This document shows, piece after piece, positions 13,819 through 26,945 of a stretch of DNA of 64,000 nucleotides (position 1 is its first letter; every line of letters begins with the position of its first letter). Source of the DNA: Metarhizium brunneum. Taxonomy: Eukaryota; Ascomycota; Sordariomycetes; Hypocreales; Clavicipitaceae. The notes under the pieces are model-generated. The model saw only the letters and a list, made by a program, of their open reading frames with translations, was not told the DNA's origin and ran no database searches. The DNA is taken from assembly GCF_013426205.1 (NCBI RefSeq), contig NC_089425.1, positions 3,038,001 through 3,102,000 of the forward strand, in the 5' to 3' direction. The position numbers and the translations under genes are program-made.

Positions 13819-16800
13819 CACACGTTGTAGAACCAGGAAGTCTTGGGCTTTTATCCTGGCCAACTATGGCCATGATGTTATCAAACTATTCGTCCGCAAT
13901 TGAGCTCCCGTGTAGGCCGCAGACAGAGATACCCAGTCGCGGATGATGACATGTTGGAACCGGCCGTATAGTGTTGCATTCGTGTCAGGTGAGGTCAACT
14001 CCCTCCACCCTCCAAGACGGAATGCTTGTCTCGCCCAATTGCCTTCCAGAACCACGTAAGGGAATGGCTACCATTTAATCCGTCCTGTACAACTATATAC
14101 TCGGTATCTTCTCTGACGATTGAGAAATACTAGCCTAATCCTGTTTAAGACGTAAGGAAGTGTCACTGTGAGAACATGACGACGACCAAGAGCAAATGCG
14201 CAGGGGAGCACTAGGCTTCGGGATTGAAGGTCAAGTGCTTTCCACTTCGTACAAACAGTAAATGTACTCGGTATGTACTTGGCACATATGCATGGGTCGG
14301 TCCCCACGGTCGATGAAGCTGCCACATAAATCCGAACCGGCTCGCTACAGGCCGCAAATTGGTTGATGATGGTCAGATGTGCCAAGCGTGCCAAGCTTCT
14401 CTATAGCAGGACAAGAGAATTGACATGGCCGATACTCATGGAAACAGTGGGCGGTGAAGGCTACTCGTCAAGTTCTCAGACCTCCAGATCTGGAGAGATT
14501 CTTTACATTACGGTGCATTTGGCCCCGCGTCAATCTCGCATGAAGACGGCGGCCGTTTGACACCTACATTGAACACACATACACACACATGTATGGAGTA
14601 AAGTAAGGCGTTGTTTACAGACGCTTATGCGAAGCACGCAAGAGCGGGCGAGTTGCAGCTTGCCGCATCGGCTGTAAGGAACCATAGACGCACGCCCACA
14701 TGGTTGATCCACCTGCTCAACTGTTATTACTACTCATGATTGGTGAGTCGTTACAACATTGAAGGTGCGACTCCATCCAGCGATATGGAGTTTGCCCACC
14801 ACATCTTAAAATCTTGTTGGATTCGACGGCGTCCAACAATGTTGCGACGAACAACCAAGCAAAGTGTCTAGCGACGAAACCGACCACCGTTTTCCTTTTG
14901 CGGTACGCTTAAAGGCACAACAAATCTCAAGGCTTCAGATCGCCAATCGGTTCCTATGAAAGGATAGCCTCTTCACAACGGCAAACGCCCGGTCTCTCTT
15001 GGTAGCAGTCGATAGATCAACTTCAATTATGGGGCATTCGGTACGACATCTCGGCCTGGAGGCGCCCAGGGAAGTACTCCGCACCCCATACTCCGTAGAA
15101 GTGTACGGAGTATTACACATGAAAACGCCCCGACTCAGGCGTGGAGTGGTGGCTGAGACAGTGTGACCAGATCCTGGGAGTTGCTTGCTCACCGCTGTTC
15201 CTTCTCCAAGAGTTGAAAGGCGACGAGGGCCAGCCTGGCAATCGCTCAGCATCAACCATTTCTTCCCCGGCTTATTTTGGATTATTGGCTTGGGGTTACC
15301 AGGCCTTGTACAAGGGCTAGTGCGCGGCGACAGTGGAAGTGATTGTGACCAGCAGAATAAGTGACCCTTACGGAGTACTGCCAAAGTGCTTCAAGACCCA
15401 TTCATTACGTGTTTGTGTCTACAGAGTATTACAGACTAGATTCGACGGTCCCGTCGCGGTGGAGTGTTGATTGGGCGCCAAGGTGCCTCCAGTTTAGACA
15501 GCAAATGCAAGATGGCGCGGGAACTAAGGTAAGCTGCCTTAATGACCCCCATCGGCATGCACATAAAGAACCCGGCATGTAATAATACACACTCGACTCG
15601 AACGCGGGAGGATGTCGACAAGGAGGCCAACTCTATGAATGGATAAGTGCATTCGATGAGGACATGCTGAGTCCTTGACTTTGATGATAGTGTCTACCTA
15701 GTACAGAGTACGGAGTAGTCGAGTGCACGTTCGTTCCTTCCTCAGCTGTGCTGCCATACAGGATCTTTCGCCACGACCATGCACTCACCTTGATGCCTTG
15801 TACTTGGGGCATCTCAGAATGCACTTCATTTCAACAACTCTTCGCTTCACCCTGTTGTTGAAAGACTCCTCATCCCACAAGAAGTGATAAGCCGGGCCTT
15901 TCTTGGGCGGACAGGCGATCTTGTGGCTGGATGAACGGTGAGTCTCTAAAACAACACCATGTCCGTGGCGCCTATTTATCAGCATACTAGTGAAGACTTT
16001 ACCCGACACGAGCATCGCAGCTAGTCAAATTTATAACCACGTGCTTTGTATGTATTGAGCAAGTCACGGCATTGCCGACCACAAGAAGCTCCAGATGCTG
16101 ACTTGTCTCGCAGAAAGGCGACAACGATTGACGTTTACCGACCCACCAGCAAGCGCTCAAGGCTCGGCGCGTTTCATTGACGTACACATGGCAAGCCACA
16201 AGGCGACCGGACGGCACAAAGGGATATTTTTGGTTTTCTGTCTCACGTTTAGGCCACCACAAAAAAAAGGCTTGGAGACTACGGGGTAGTAGCTACTGGA
16301 TCATTCCGAGTCAAGCAAAAGCCAAGAGTAGAACAAAACCATTCACTCATTTGTTTCTATGGCTCAGTTGTCAATGTCGAGTTCAGACTCTAATGGTTAA
16401 ACAGCCTCCAGCGATGCTCGACTCATCCTCGGCAAGGACTAGGTAATAAACGCCTGATAAAAGACTTGATCATGGAACTATTGTGCAGAAGCCTGACTTG
16501 AGACTATTTCTCCGCTGATGGGGGATCTTTCCCTCAAAACCGCCACATTCAATTGCAATGGGCAATTCTTTGACTGCCAGACCAAGTTTGCGTTGTGGCA
16601 TCTGAGACAATGCACTTGGCAGCCATGGACAGCACCGTTATAAAACTGAAATCTAGCCGCAGAGACCAACAGCACGCCACACGAAATATTTTCCTATGCC
16701 TTCAGCCTACATCACTGCTCCTAGGTGCCACGGTCAGTCATTGTACAATATCAGAATTGAAAGTCGGTGTACTCACTCTACGTAACCTTGGCCTAGAGAT

Positions 16801-19800
16801 CTTGAGTCAGCATTCCGAGAACGGGTGGTCGGCGGACCGCATTCTTTGAAAGTATTGAATACCCTCCTCCGTTTTTACACAAAGACCATAGATTTCAGTT
16901 GTCGGCACAGCTCTGTACTGGCCATGTGTAGGAAATAACAGGATTTGCCGCTCCTGCCGGCAAGGTTGTCAGCCCACTACGGAGTACATACACATCGATG
17001 TCAGTCCCTGCAGCCCCGTCTGCCCACCCCGCCCGGGAAGAAGTACGATGTTGGCTTGAACACTTGCATGACATGCACAGCGGCTATGTATGCCTTAAAC
17101 ATGGCCAATCAAGATCTCAGTTTGGCAGCCACTATGTACCTATGTACGAAGTTACAGCCTTCGCTCAACCGTTTCAGGGGTTATAAGTGGAAATTACCAA
17201 GTACAGCTACAAGCGACATCCAAACATCGACTTCAGCGCTCGTTGGGAACCACATGCCCCATGGCCCAAGAAGCTAACCATCTGAGCTACAATGGTTGGT
17301 GCAATCAGATCCCCAAGCTTCAAAGAGTGCCTTTGATACCTCCACCTTCAACTAGTACCTAGGTATGTACGTACGCTGACGACATGGGTGTAGCAATGAG
17401 TTGTGCAATCCTCGGTGGAGAAAGGTGTTCTGGTTCGGTTTGCTTGTACATTAGCCTTCCCGTCCCTCATCATGCCGGATGCGAGGTCGTACTTCCGTCC
17501 GCTCTCGCATCACGCATGGAGGTAAAGCCAAGTCGAGATCTTCCCTGGCCCGACCCCATCTAGGTTCTGTCAAAAGTTCCCCTTTCAAGGCGCAGCAGGT
17601 GCAAAACAATACACGTCTACTCCGTACCCCGACGAGCTCATATGGAGAAAGAAACCATATTATAAGGTGCGCGCTACCTTGTAGGCTTTGCCTTGTCTGG
17701 AGGGTCTTGCGGACCTGGTTCGTCTACTTTGCTAACCTTGAATGCTCCCGTTAGCAACCAACATTTTCGGTGAAACTGGCCAGTAACCCCGGCATGCGGG
17801 GACAAAAGGCATCGAATGTACAAAGTCAAAGTCAAATGGTCCATTATCTTTGGCTGGGGGGAAGGAGATTTGGACAACGCATCAGCCCGAAGCCCCGACA
17901 CTACCTGAGCATTGCTTATCAGTTCCGCCGATGCTTGGCTACCAACCGCCTTGCTACTATTAGTCGGAAAAGCTCATCGCCGAGTCTGGCCAGCCCAATG
18001 AAAGTGCACCACGTCTTTTGCCACACCACCAACTTACCCCACGTCACTTCAAGGAAGACTGTTAACCAAAGCTCTTCATTGGTCTCATGTTTCTGGTCGC
18101 AGAGCCTGATATAAAACAACTCAAAAAAGATTCTACCCTCCTTGCCTTTGAAGTGGCAACTACGACACCCTATTTACCATCATTCGCCAGTACAGGGTGT
18201 TAGAGCTGACTATAATCATCGCACCATTAAGTGGTGGTCATCCGATCACGCAACTCTCGCAGAACACAGGCTTTGTGGAAAGCTCAATTGACATACTTGT
18301 GAGAACGCCAGTAGTATTTGGCTATTCGCGTTTATTTTTGGAATTTTTTTTTTTTTTTTGCGGCATGCATATGTATTGTACACTGGGCTACGATTGGCGG
18401 CAATCATGGGGTATCCTTCGTGTGCTTCGTACAACCTCCGAACAAACGGACGACTTGCGAAAGCTGCTCGTGAGCAGGAAGTACCATTTTGCACCAGTCG
18501 GCTCGGCCCTCATTCGTGCGTGGAAGCCGGACCGCCAGACGGGGCCTAGGCTGTTCTCTCACTCCCGTCTGTCTGTGGGGAACAAGCAGTCCGTCATGGG
18601 CGCCTCATCCACCTGAAATATCCGCAATTATCGACGTGCAGACACACAAGGCGGGAACAATCATGATGGGCCCTCACGGCAAAACGACAGCTATCTCCGT
18701 CCTCTGGCCTGCCTGTTGGACAGACATTGAGAGTCAGGCATCACCGCAGGCTCTCTTCCCTTTTGTTTTCACCCCTTGGTCAATACGTACATACATATTT
18801 TCCCATATTTGCTAGGGGCACATCATCTAAGTGTCAGGGAACGCATCACACGGGGCTTTACCCAAAAAAATTGCATTTCATAGGCTACCGCTATGCTGAT
18901 GACTCTACGAAGACAAAATAGGTTGATAAGCAGCTTCCGTCCGAGACGATACGGCGCTGTGCGCAAGAGACGTCGGAAAGCGGTGTCTATCGTAGCGGCC
19001 TAGGCCTTCTTTGTTACCTTGTTAAACATGGAGTCCAAGGAGAAATGAACAAACACTCGACACAACACCGCTCACCGCTCACCGCTCATAATTCTAGTCC
19101 TCCTATAAGGGCATCGCGCACTCCACCACATTCAACATGGAAACAAATTGTAACTATTCACAGTTTCGACACCTTAAGGAAGAAGGGTTAAAAGACACTC
19201 GTCGTCTTCATTTACTATCTCTCTTGCATGTCCACTCAGAACTGGTTGTTTTATGTACACACAGTACATCGTGCATCTGCCAGGTAACTCAAGGGCCTGC
19301 CGATTATCCACCGTGTCTGATCGCACACCCCTTTGGGTCCACCTGGCAGCACGGGGCTGGCCAAATCTCAAGAGCTTACGGAGTGTACGTACACGTACAT
19401 GCAGCGGTTTTTTATCTAGACGTGCCGCCCGGCTGATCTTTCCCCGGCCGGCCTGTGCAACATTACCTCTGTACTGCCGCGAGGTCTTACTGTCTCTTGC
19501 ACGGGTAATGGTTGGTTCGTTGATACAGAAAGGAGCTGACGACAGGGCCGACGAGCCAGGATCGCCAGGATCCCCGTATCGGTACGGAGTACACTACTCA
19601 GCCGAAGACCTGTTCGCGCTCATCAGCAACTGCTGTGAGATGAGTGATGATCCACAAATAGAAGGTCGAATGAATGCCGATGCCACAAACGATGCCCCCA
19701 TTGTTGAATTGGGTAGATCTGATGAAAGTTATATTGGCTGGACCATGGCGAGTGCATTAGCTCTCCCGTCCACAAGCATAAATCAGCGACTAGGATTCCC

Positions 19801-22318
19801 ATCGACCCGCTCGTTGATGCTGACCGTTCTGTGCGATGTGGGCGTGCAAAATGGTGCTACTACTCTATTTCCTCCGTAACGTGGAGCAGTGTGCAGTGAA
19901 ACGATGCAGGGCTTCATGTGAAATGTACGTGGCCTGTCTGTCTTCTGCACTCCAGACCCCAAACGGCTGTACAGCCTACTCCGTGCTGTTTTCCGTATTA
20001 CACATGCAGGCAAGGAAAGCCCCGCCAGCTCGTCGAAGCCGGGGAGCGGCTGGGAGGGACAGGCCATGTGAATGTGCTAACCGCTGATAATGGCGAAGCG
20101 AGGCGATGGCTTTGCTTACTCCGTGTCCTTGGCTTCAAATTGCTTCCCTACCAAGTACAATCATGGGGGAGAGACCACGATGAACGGCAACAAGGCGTCT
20201 AGACAAAACGCCTTCAGCGTACAAACGACTGCCGGGTTGGAAAGGCGTTGTTTGTTATCAGACTAACGAATACTACCCAGAGTTCAGGTGCCCCCAGGAC
20301 AGCTACGATGTGAGCAGGTACGCTGGTTTTGGGCAATAGTAGTATGAACGCTGATTAGCACTGCTCTGGAACAATCTTCGATTGCATAGGATCCGGGGTC
20401 AAGAGCCTGGTGGATAATGCGAAATTAACGAGCTACAGCAACTGCGGACTACGTAGTATTGTGCATATGCTCATGTTCATTGCACTGCGAGTATGATGCG
20501 CATATGTACTCCGTATGTATGCAAATACTACATAGTCCTTCGCCAGTCATGGGGGCTTGACCACTGGACTGGACTCAGCCGAGTCACCGACTTGGGCTGT
20601 TGGAGGGTGCAAGATATGTACAGTATTTGCAAGCAGGCATCAAACAAGATGAACCAGATCGGGCGGATGAAGTTGCCTATACGAAGTAGGGAACTCCGCG
20701 TCTTATAGCCGATATAAAAACGCCGCAAGACCCGGGGTTCAATTTCTTACCCATGAGTGTCCATTTGAAGCTGGACGGGACGTTTCGCAGAACCATATGG
20801 ACAGCCGAGGAGCTCAACAAGGAAACAAATGACATTATGATTTCTTGGGCGGGATATGGTGGCTGAATCCAGGCCTCCAAAAAGATGGAAAGCTGGGTGT
20901 TGTGAGGGCAATTCGTTGGATGAGAAAGGCTCATGTGGGAGATTGAGTGACATGCCTGCTGACCATGTTATTGGTTTCGTCCATCCGAGGCAACTCCTTT
21001 CCCTTTCACTGCTACTAGTAGTAGTACTACTGCTGACGCGTGGTAGAAAAGTACAGAGACATCAGGGCCCTAATTCCTCGCAATGGCATGAGTGGAGTTG
21101 CGAGGCACGGGCTGGGCGGCTCAATGGCCTTGTTTCACGGACAAACACGAGAGGCTGGAGTTTCAATCCGGGGAAAGTCGACATGGCTCAATGCTCAGAG
21201 AGAAGATGCTTGGCCGGCTTTTTCAACAACAAGCAAGCAAGCAATCTGCCAACCGGCAATCACGCTACGGATACGTCAAAGTGTCCTGAGGGGGGAAAGT
21301 CAAGAAATTGATGCAAAAACAAAGCACAAGCAGGGTCAGGCTTCTTCCGGCGTATGTACAGACAATGTGCGTCGAGATCATGCACGAGATTGTCTGGCAA
21401 GTAGCTTCCCAGCCATGTCAGTTCATGTAGGAGCAGAGACGGGAGCATTTACCACCATGTTCCACGCTCCAAGCCGACGGAGAGGAGACGCCGGGCACAA
21501 GACCCCAGTTGCGATCTGAGTGTGCGTACATACATATGTATGTATTATGTACGGAGTACATGATGTTTGGGGTGCGTGGGCGGGCTGCGGATCACGTTTG
21601 CAGACCGCTGCATTTTTGCATTTTGCCGCTTTCCACTCGTTCCCTTCTCTCCAGCCACCAGGTAAAGTAGGCCATGGCGCTTCTTTGGGGGTGTGAAGAC
21701 GAGAATTCTACAATGTATTGACAAGGAAGCCAGACGGGGGAGGGGGCTCGGTAACAAGAGGTGGAGGACAGAAAAGGCTGGGCGGTTTTTTCTTCCCGTG
21801 TGATCGAGGGCAAAATGGAGATGAATGGACCTTGACCTTTGGCCCCGGCCGGGGGTACCTTGACGAACGGGACGCTTTGCTGCTTGCTGGGTGGTGGGTA
21901 TCCGGGCCCTGGCCCTGGCCCTGTTGGCCTGTCGGGTGTGGTTCTTTGCCCTGGAGGAGGAAGGGGGCAAAAAGGATTCTGCTGCTAGGTGGTGACGGCT
22001 GAAGATAGTGGTGGTTGGTCGAGAGTCCGGTGTGGATGGGAAGATGGAGTTGATGGAGCAGGCGGAGGAACAAAGAGGACGAGAGGAGCCAAGAGCGATG
22101 AAACGGCGCGGCAACTTGACGAATTCGGCGACGCCAATTGACAGAAGTACGAGCATGCACCGACACCGACGCGCCTGGTCGATGTGGATGCGGGAATGCC
22201 ACGTCAAAGGCGAGATGTCAATCCATTTTTGCATCACGCGGCCCTTGCGGCATGCCGTGAGCGAGGCCACGGCTCTCAATTGCGCTCTGCAGTCCAGGCC
22301 CATGTCAGCACCGGCCGA

Positions 22319-22354
22319 GCCATTGCCATTGCCATTGCCATTGCCATTGCCATT
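22319..22354. repeat. GCCATT hexanucleotide microsatellite (six units)
   Basis: Six perfect GCCATT units followed by a variant GTTATT. It lies about 415 bases upstream of the BRCT gene. It causes the Asn-Gly or Ala-Ile repeats seen in spurious frames across this region. Confidence 0.9.
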
Positions 22355-22740
22355 GTTATTCAGAATTGGTTCGTAAAAGGCCCTTTGGCAGGGAAAAATG
22401 AGAAAAAAAAAAGACAATGGCCTTGATAATGGGTCATGTTGTAAGTCTGTGGATGTGGAGCCCATGTGACCTCCACTCACCGCATCTCACAGCATCGTGA
22501 ACGTCAATGAAACAAACAAGACGCCAAAAAAGAAGATTCACATCACGCAAGTCCACGACGAGATTGTACCCCCTCGTCTACAGAAGCCAGCCAAAACACC
22601 TCCCACGCGACAAGCAACAAGCAACCGACACATCATCCGCCCCGGTGTCAATCCCACATTGCCCACTGCAAACCTTGAAAAACCACTCCATGCTCTAGGG
22701 TATCCTCCGTCACAACGATCAAAACAACAACAGCAGCAAC

Positions 22741-22752
22741 ATGAAAACATAG
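22741..22752 (+). promoter_or_regulatory. Three-codon upstream ORF (Met-Lys-Thr-stop) before the BRCT gene
   Basis: ATG AAA ACA TAG ends 17 bases before the chosen start codon. If the transcript includes it, ribosomes would meet this minimal uORF just before the main start, which usually lowers or conditions translation. A longer upstream frame (22507-22698, 63 codons) could also be in the leader. Transcript start is unknown. Confidence 0.4.
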
Positions 22753-22769
22753 AAACAAAAACCACAACA

Positions 22770-23616
22770 ATGCCCAAGCCACCACCGCCTTCGCTCCCCA
22801 AACCCGCGCTCCCTCGCAACACAGCCTTCGACCCGTGGAACTCGTCGTCGACAGGCCACCAGCGCGCCGAGCAGCAACCCGGCACGGCGTGGCGCGCCTC
22901 CCGCACCGGCAAGCTCAACTCCCAATTCCAGTCCGGGTCTGCCGGCGGGCCCCGGACCCAGGACACCCGCGGCCCCGGGGCGCGAGGCGCGAGCGTCGCC
23001 GATATGCTCAGGACGCCCGGCCTGATGGGCGAGTCCCTCGGTGGCCGTCCCCCTCCGAGGCAGGACGATGCCGATGACGCCGCCGCGCCTCGGGGCATTT
23101 TCGCCGGGTGCGTCGTCTACGTCAACGGGAGCACGTATCCCCTCGTGTCAGACCACAGGCTGAAGCACGTGCTCTGCGAGAATGGCGCGCAGGTGAGCGT
23201 GCACCTGGGCAGGAGGAGGGTCACGCACGTCATATTGGGAAGGCCGGCGGGCGGCGTGGCCAAGGGCGCCGGGGGCGGGTTGGCCGGCGGCAAGATGGAC
23301 AGGGAGATACGGAGGGTTGGCGGCGTAGGGGTGCGCTTTGTAGGGGTCGAGTGGTAAGTCTGGCCTTGTTTGTCCCCTCGCCCCGTTGCGTTGTGTGGTG
23401 ATTTCGTACTTGTGGGTGTTTTTTATTTGGTTCGGCTGTGGTTCAGGACGAGAGAGCGTTTTGCTAACGGCTTGCCACAGGGTCTTGGAGAGTCTCAAGG
23501 CAGGCAAGAGGTTGCCAGAGGCGCGGTTTTCGAATTTCAAGGTTGCGGCCAGGGGGCAGGGAAGTGTATACGGATTGTCTTCTGGGAGTGGCGTTGCCGG
23601 GGGGAGTTTGCCATGA
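22770..23616 (+). CDS. BRCT-domain protein (fungal, unnamed)
   Basis: Exons 22770-23353 and 23481-23616 give 239 residues. The start is the first in-frame ATG. The N-terminal 105 residues are Pro/Ser/Gly/Arg-rich and disordered-looking (FDPWNSSSTGHQR, TGKLNSQF). Residues about 109-210 form one BRCT domain: GIFAGCVVYVNGSTYPLVSDH, then LGRRRVTHVILG, an Ala/Gly-rich insertion, and the C-terminal FVGVEWVLESLKAGKRLPEARF, whose Trp is the conserved BRCT tryptophan. The intron falls inside the codon for that Trp. BRCT domains bind phosphopeptides or other BRCT domains in DNA-damage responses. Similar single-BRCT proteins are common in filamentous ascomycetes. Resemblance to the Rev1 BRCT is possible, but no polymerase domain follows, so no gene name is given. 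Confidence 0.85.
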
Positions 23617-24680
23617 TGGTTCGGCTGGCAAGGAGGCGTATTTGCCACTACGGGGGTTCTACGGTTGGTCGAGTTGTGCATGTTTTTTTCTTCTTCCCCC
23701 GTCATGAGTATACGAGACTGGCGTTGAAGGGCATCGCTTCGCAGGTGTTGCGGTTAGAATGGTTAGAATAGTGTGCAAGACACGAATACCAGGCTTCTTG
23801 TTTCCCATCAATGGTTGCCTTTTGTGCTGTTGCAAATGGCATGACGTAGCTTTACATTTTGCCCGTGGTGCCCCTGCACGAAGCTCCCCTACTTCTTTCT
23901 CATCATGTTGTATGTGCGCTGACATGGCCTAGTACCAGAATACATGCTGCTTGAATCAGGAATTCCAACCCCTGGAACCGCCATACCGTGGCGCGCGACG
24001 TAAGTGAGCATTTTCCCCTTTTCTAAGCACCTACTAACCAGTCTTAACCAGAGACTCCAAGGCATGTAGCACCTTCTCACCGCCAAATCTACACATCATC
24101 GTGCAACCAGTAAATACGAAGCGGCAAAAAGGACTTCCTCTCTCGTCATCATCTCCAGACCGCTTGGTACGTCGCCATCCCTGGGGTCCGCGTGCGCGAA
24201 CCAAAACTCAACAAAATGTCGCCATTTTCACACTCATGCGTCACCGTCGTGGCCCCGCGTTTGGATGGTGTAACAGTCTTGTGTCCAGAGCATAGTGAGT
24301 ATGCGAGGGAACTGTCTCACAAGGGTGCTGTGTCTGCTGGACCTCGTGGAAAATGTTGTACTGCTGGCGTTGTGTGAGCACGTTGGGGTTGTGGAACGTG
24401 GATAGCAATTCGATGGGGTGAGAAAAGGAGAATGGATGGCCGTGAATACTTTGATGAAAATTGAACGTCTAATCTAATCATCAAAGTTGGGATCATTGGT
24501 TATCTAATGTCTTGGTCAGGCACTGGAAAATTGATATCATGCATGGTGTGTAGTTTCTTATCAAAAAGAGGAATCCTGGAGTAGATGATCAAGAACATCC
24601 CAAGGAAAAGAACACAGCTCCGCAAGAGGGGTCCGATACGAACACTGAATACACGCTAAACTCAAACGCATTCGACACAT
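23617..24680. other. Convergent 3' flanks of the BRCT and acyl-CoA synthetase genes
   Basis: No supported coding frame. Short non-ATG frames only. The interval probably contains the two 3' UTRs. Confidence 0.6.
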
Positions 24681-26945
24681 CTATAGCTTCGACTTTAGTC
24701 CTTCAACGGCCGCATGTTTCCCATCACTCCTCTCAAAGTACTCGCGTACTTTGGTTCTCGCAACCTCCACGACCGACGAATCCTCAACAGTACTCGGTAT
24801 TGTTACCTTCTTGTCAAACTCGCCATGCACGCCATTTTCTACTAATTCGCGTAGAACTCGTCGCAGAGTCTTGCCCGAGCGAGTCTTGGGAATCATACCT
24901 TTGCCCTGGATGATACCTCCAAGCGACGCAATGGCTCCCACTTGTTTTCGTATCAAGGCTTGAATTTCAGAAGCAACCTTTTCATCGGGTACTGCTGATG
25001 CGGGATGGTCGGCCGTAGAAAGGGTGATGAAGGCAAAAGGCAGTTGACCCTTGATAGCATCTGGGATTCCAACAACGCTGGCCTCGGCAACGAGAGGGTG
25101 AGACGTGATTGCTTGCTCAATGCCGCCTAAGTAAACATGTTAGCATATCGAGTGGTTCAAGGGCCCGTCACAATTCACAGGTCTCGCAGGCGTGACGGAT
25201 AAATGGGCTTACCACTCGATAGTCGATGTGCACTGACGTTTAGCACATCGTCATTCCGGCTCATTACATGCACATAACCATCCTCGTCAATCATGCCAGC
25301 GTCTCCTGTATCCAGCCACTTACCATCAAATCTCTTCAAGTAACTCTTATAAAACCTCTCCTCATCCTCCCACAACGTTCGAAACGCCGTAGGGGCCAAC
25401 GGCATGCCTAAGACAATGTTGCCCATGCTACCCTTTGTTACTTGACGACCCTCGTCATCCACAACACGGACGTCGAACCCAGGCATCGCCTTGCCAGCAC
25501 TTCCGGGCTTAATAGTGGCAGGTGGGTGGTTTCGGATTAACGAAGCTCGGTCCGCACCAGTATGAGGAACCAAGGCACGGCCAGTTATGGGCGAACCAGA
25601 TTCGCTGGACCACCAGTTGTCGATGACGTGTGCATCCGGAGCGCCGTACTTGTTTAAGAGTTCTTGGTACATAGAAATGAGGGAAGGTTCCGAGCGCTCC
25701 CCTGCTAAGAACAATGATTTCAGGCTTCGGAGACCCCCTCGACCACCGATGGTGGACAAGAACTTGTTTTCCGGGTCATCCCTCCTGATAGCTCGAAGAG
25801 CAGTAGGTGCCGTGAACATCATGTTGACCCCGTACTCTTCCACGACCCTCCAAAACGCCGAAGCATCTGGTGTGCCAACGGGTTTGCCCTCGTAGAGAAC
25901 GGTGGACGCACCAGCTAACAATGGCGCGTAGACAATGTATGAGTGGCCAACAACCCATCCAATATCGGATGCTGTAAAGGCAACGTCCCCAGGCCCATGA
26001 ATGTTGAAGAGATAACTTATCGAGAGATTGAGCCCCACGGCGTGACCAGCAGCATCTCTCATGACACCCTTGGGCGCACCAGTTGTGCCGGACGTATGGA
26101 TAATATAAACGGGGTCAGTACTCGCAACAGGCACACAGTCGGCCTTGATTTGCCTAGCGCGGGCACTCCTCACCACCTTTTGCCATGTAGCTTGACCGCT
26201 GTTGCGATCAGGATTCCACCTAACCTGCGGCCGTTGCCAGATAAAGGTCTTCGGAGGGTTGTGCGGTGAAATCCTGATGGCCTCTTCCACTAACGGCTGA
26301 TAGGCAATAGGCGGCTTATTTCCATCGATTCCGCATGATGCCGTTAGTATAGCAACAGGCTTGCATGCCTCGATGCGCTGTGCGAGAGCATTGGGGGCAA
26401 AGCCGCCAAAAACGACGGCATGGACGGCACCGAGACGGTTCACTGCATACATGCCTATTAAAGCAGACGGAATCATCGGCACTGAGTGATTCAAGCGTTA
26501 GCACTTGGCCTGCCCAGCTCGCGTTGCCATGTCTCGGTGCCAACTTACTATACAGCATGACAACATCTCCCCTCTTGACGCCCTCGGATCGCAACACACC
26601 GGCAAGAACTTCAACCTCGTCGAGCAACCTGCGGTACGAGTATGTCTCCTTGGTCTTGGTCACGGGGCTGTCGTAATAGATGGCGACATTATCACCTCGA
26701 CCGGCCTCCACGTGCCTATCAATACAGTTGTAGCATGTAGATATCTCGCCGCCGGGGAACCACTCCCACGAATCGTGGGTTACGCTTCCATCCTTCAGAG
26801 CTCGTCGTGTGTGACGCAAGGTCTCGGTCGGCTTTTTATGCCAGTGCAAGTGTTCGGCTTGGCGAGCCCAGAATTCCTCTGGCTTGTCTAAACTGTGCCG
26901 CAGCACGTCGTCTTGCAGGTGTGAGCCTGCTTCCCTCGAGGCCAT
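24681..26945 (-). CDS. Propionyl/acetyl-CoA synthetase-like enzyme with peroxisomal SKL tail
   Basis: An AMP-forming acyl-CoA synthetase of the acetyl-CoA synthetase subfamily, closest in style to bacterial PrpE and animal ACSS3. Exons on the minus strand are 26945-26549, 26481-25213 and 25126-24681, giving 703 residues. Motifs: N-terminal ACAS region (HYHW-like HLHWHKKP, WFPGGEISTCYNCIDRH), AMP-binding loop HTSGTTGAPKGV (about 262-272), DIGWVVGHSYIVYAPLL, the hinge-region DTGDAGMIDEDGY, SRNDDVLNVSAHRLSSG, and the C-terminal catalytic Lys in IPKTRSGKTLRR (about 640). The last three residues are Ser-Lys-Leu, a canonical PTS1, so a peroxisomal location is predicted. The chosen start MASREAG fits the family; an in-frame upstream extension of 35 codons begins without need. 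Likely substrates are propionate or acetate; sequence alone does not decide. Confidence 0.92.

Larger units (their letters stand above)
6734..22769. other. About 16-kb gene-poor tract upstream of stuA
   Basis: No recognisable protein family on either strand. Open frames are short and mostly lack an ATG. The longest (minus strand, about 22480-21545) starts without ATG, is low-complexity (Asn-Gly repeat, Arg/Pro/Ser-rich) and lies over a C-rich region. Contents seen: purine/pyrimidine-skewed tracts just upstream of stuA (6905-7260), several CTGG-rich and GGGCGA-rich stretches (9180-9230, 8283-8306), a GTAT tetramer run (13800-13818), a GCCATT hexamer run (22319-22354), and about 18 copies of the CTCCGTA/TACGGAG motif spread over 7.7-21.6 kb. 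stuA (minus) and the BRCT gene (plus) are divergent, so both promoters lie here. In Aspergillus nidulans stuA has long complex leaders with upstream ORFs; part of this tract could be such a leader, which is inference. Confidence 0.7.

Noticed and set aside
19253..19879. 208-codon plus-strand open frame in the stuA upstream tract
   Set aside because: Not a recognisable family and amino-acid make-up is unstructured; it contains the dispersed TACGGAGTAC motif in the middle, which no accepted gene does.
21545..22480. 311-codon minus-strand open frame in the desert
   Set aside because: No ATG at its start, low-complexity composition, an Asn-Gly run produced by a hexamer microsatellite, and no recognisable domain. 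It overlaps the promoter side of the BRCT gene.
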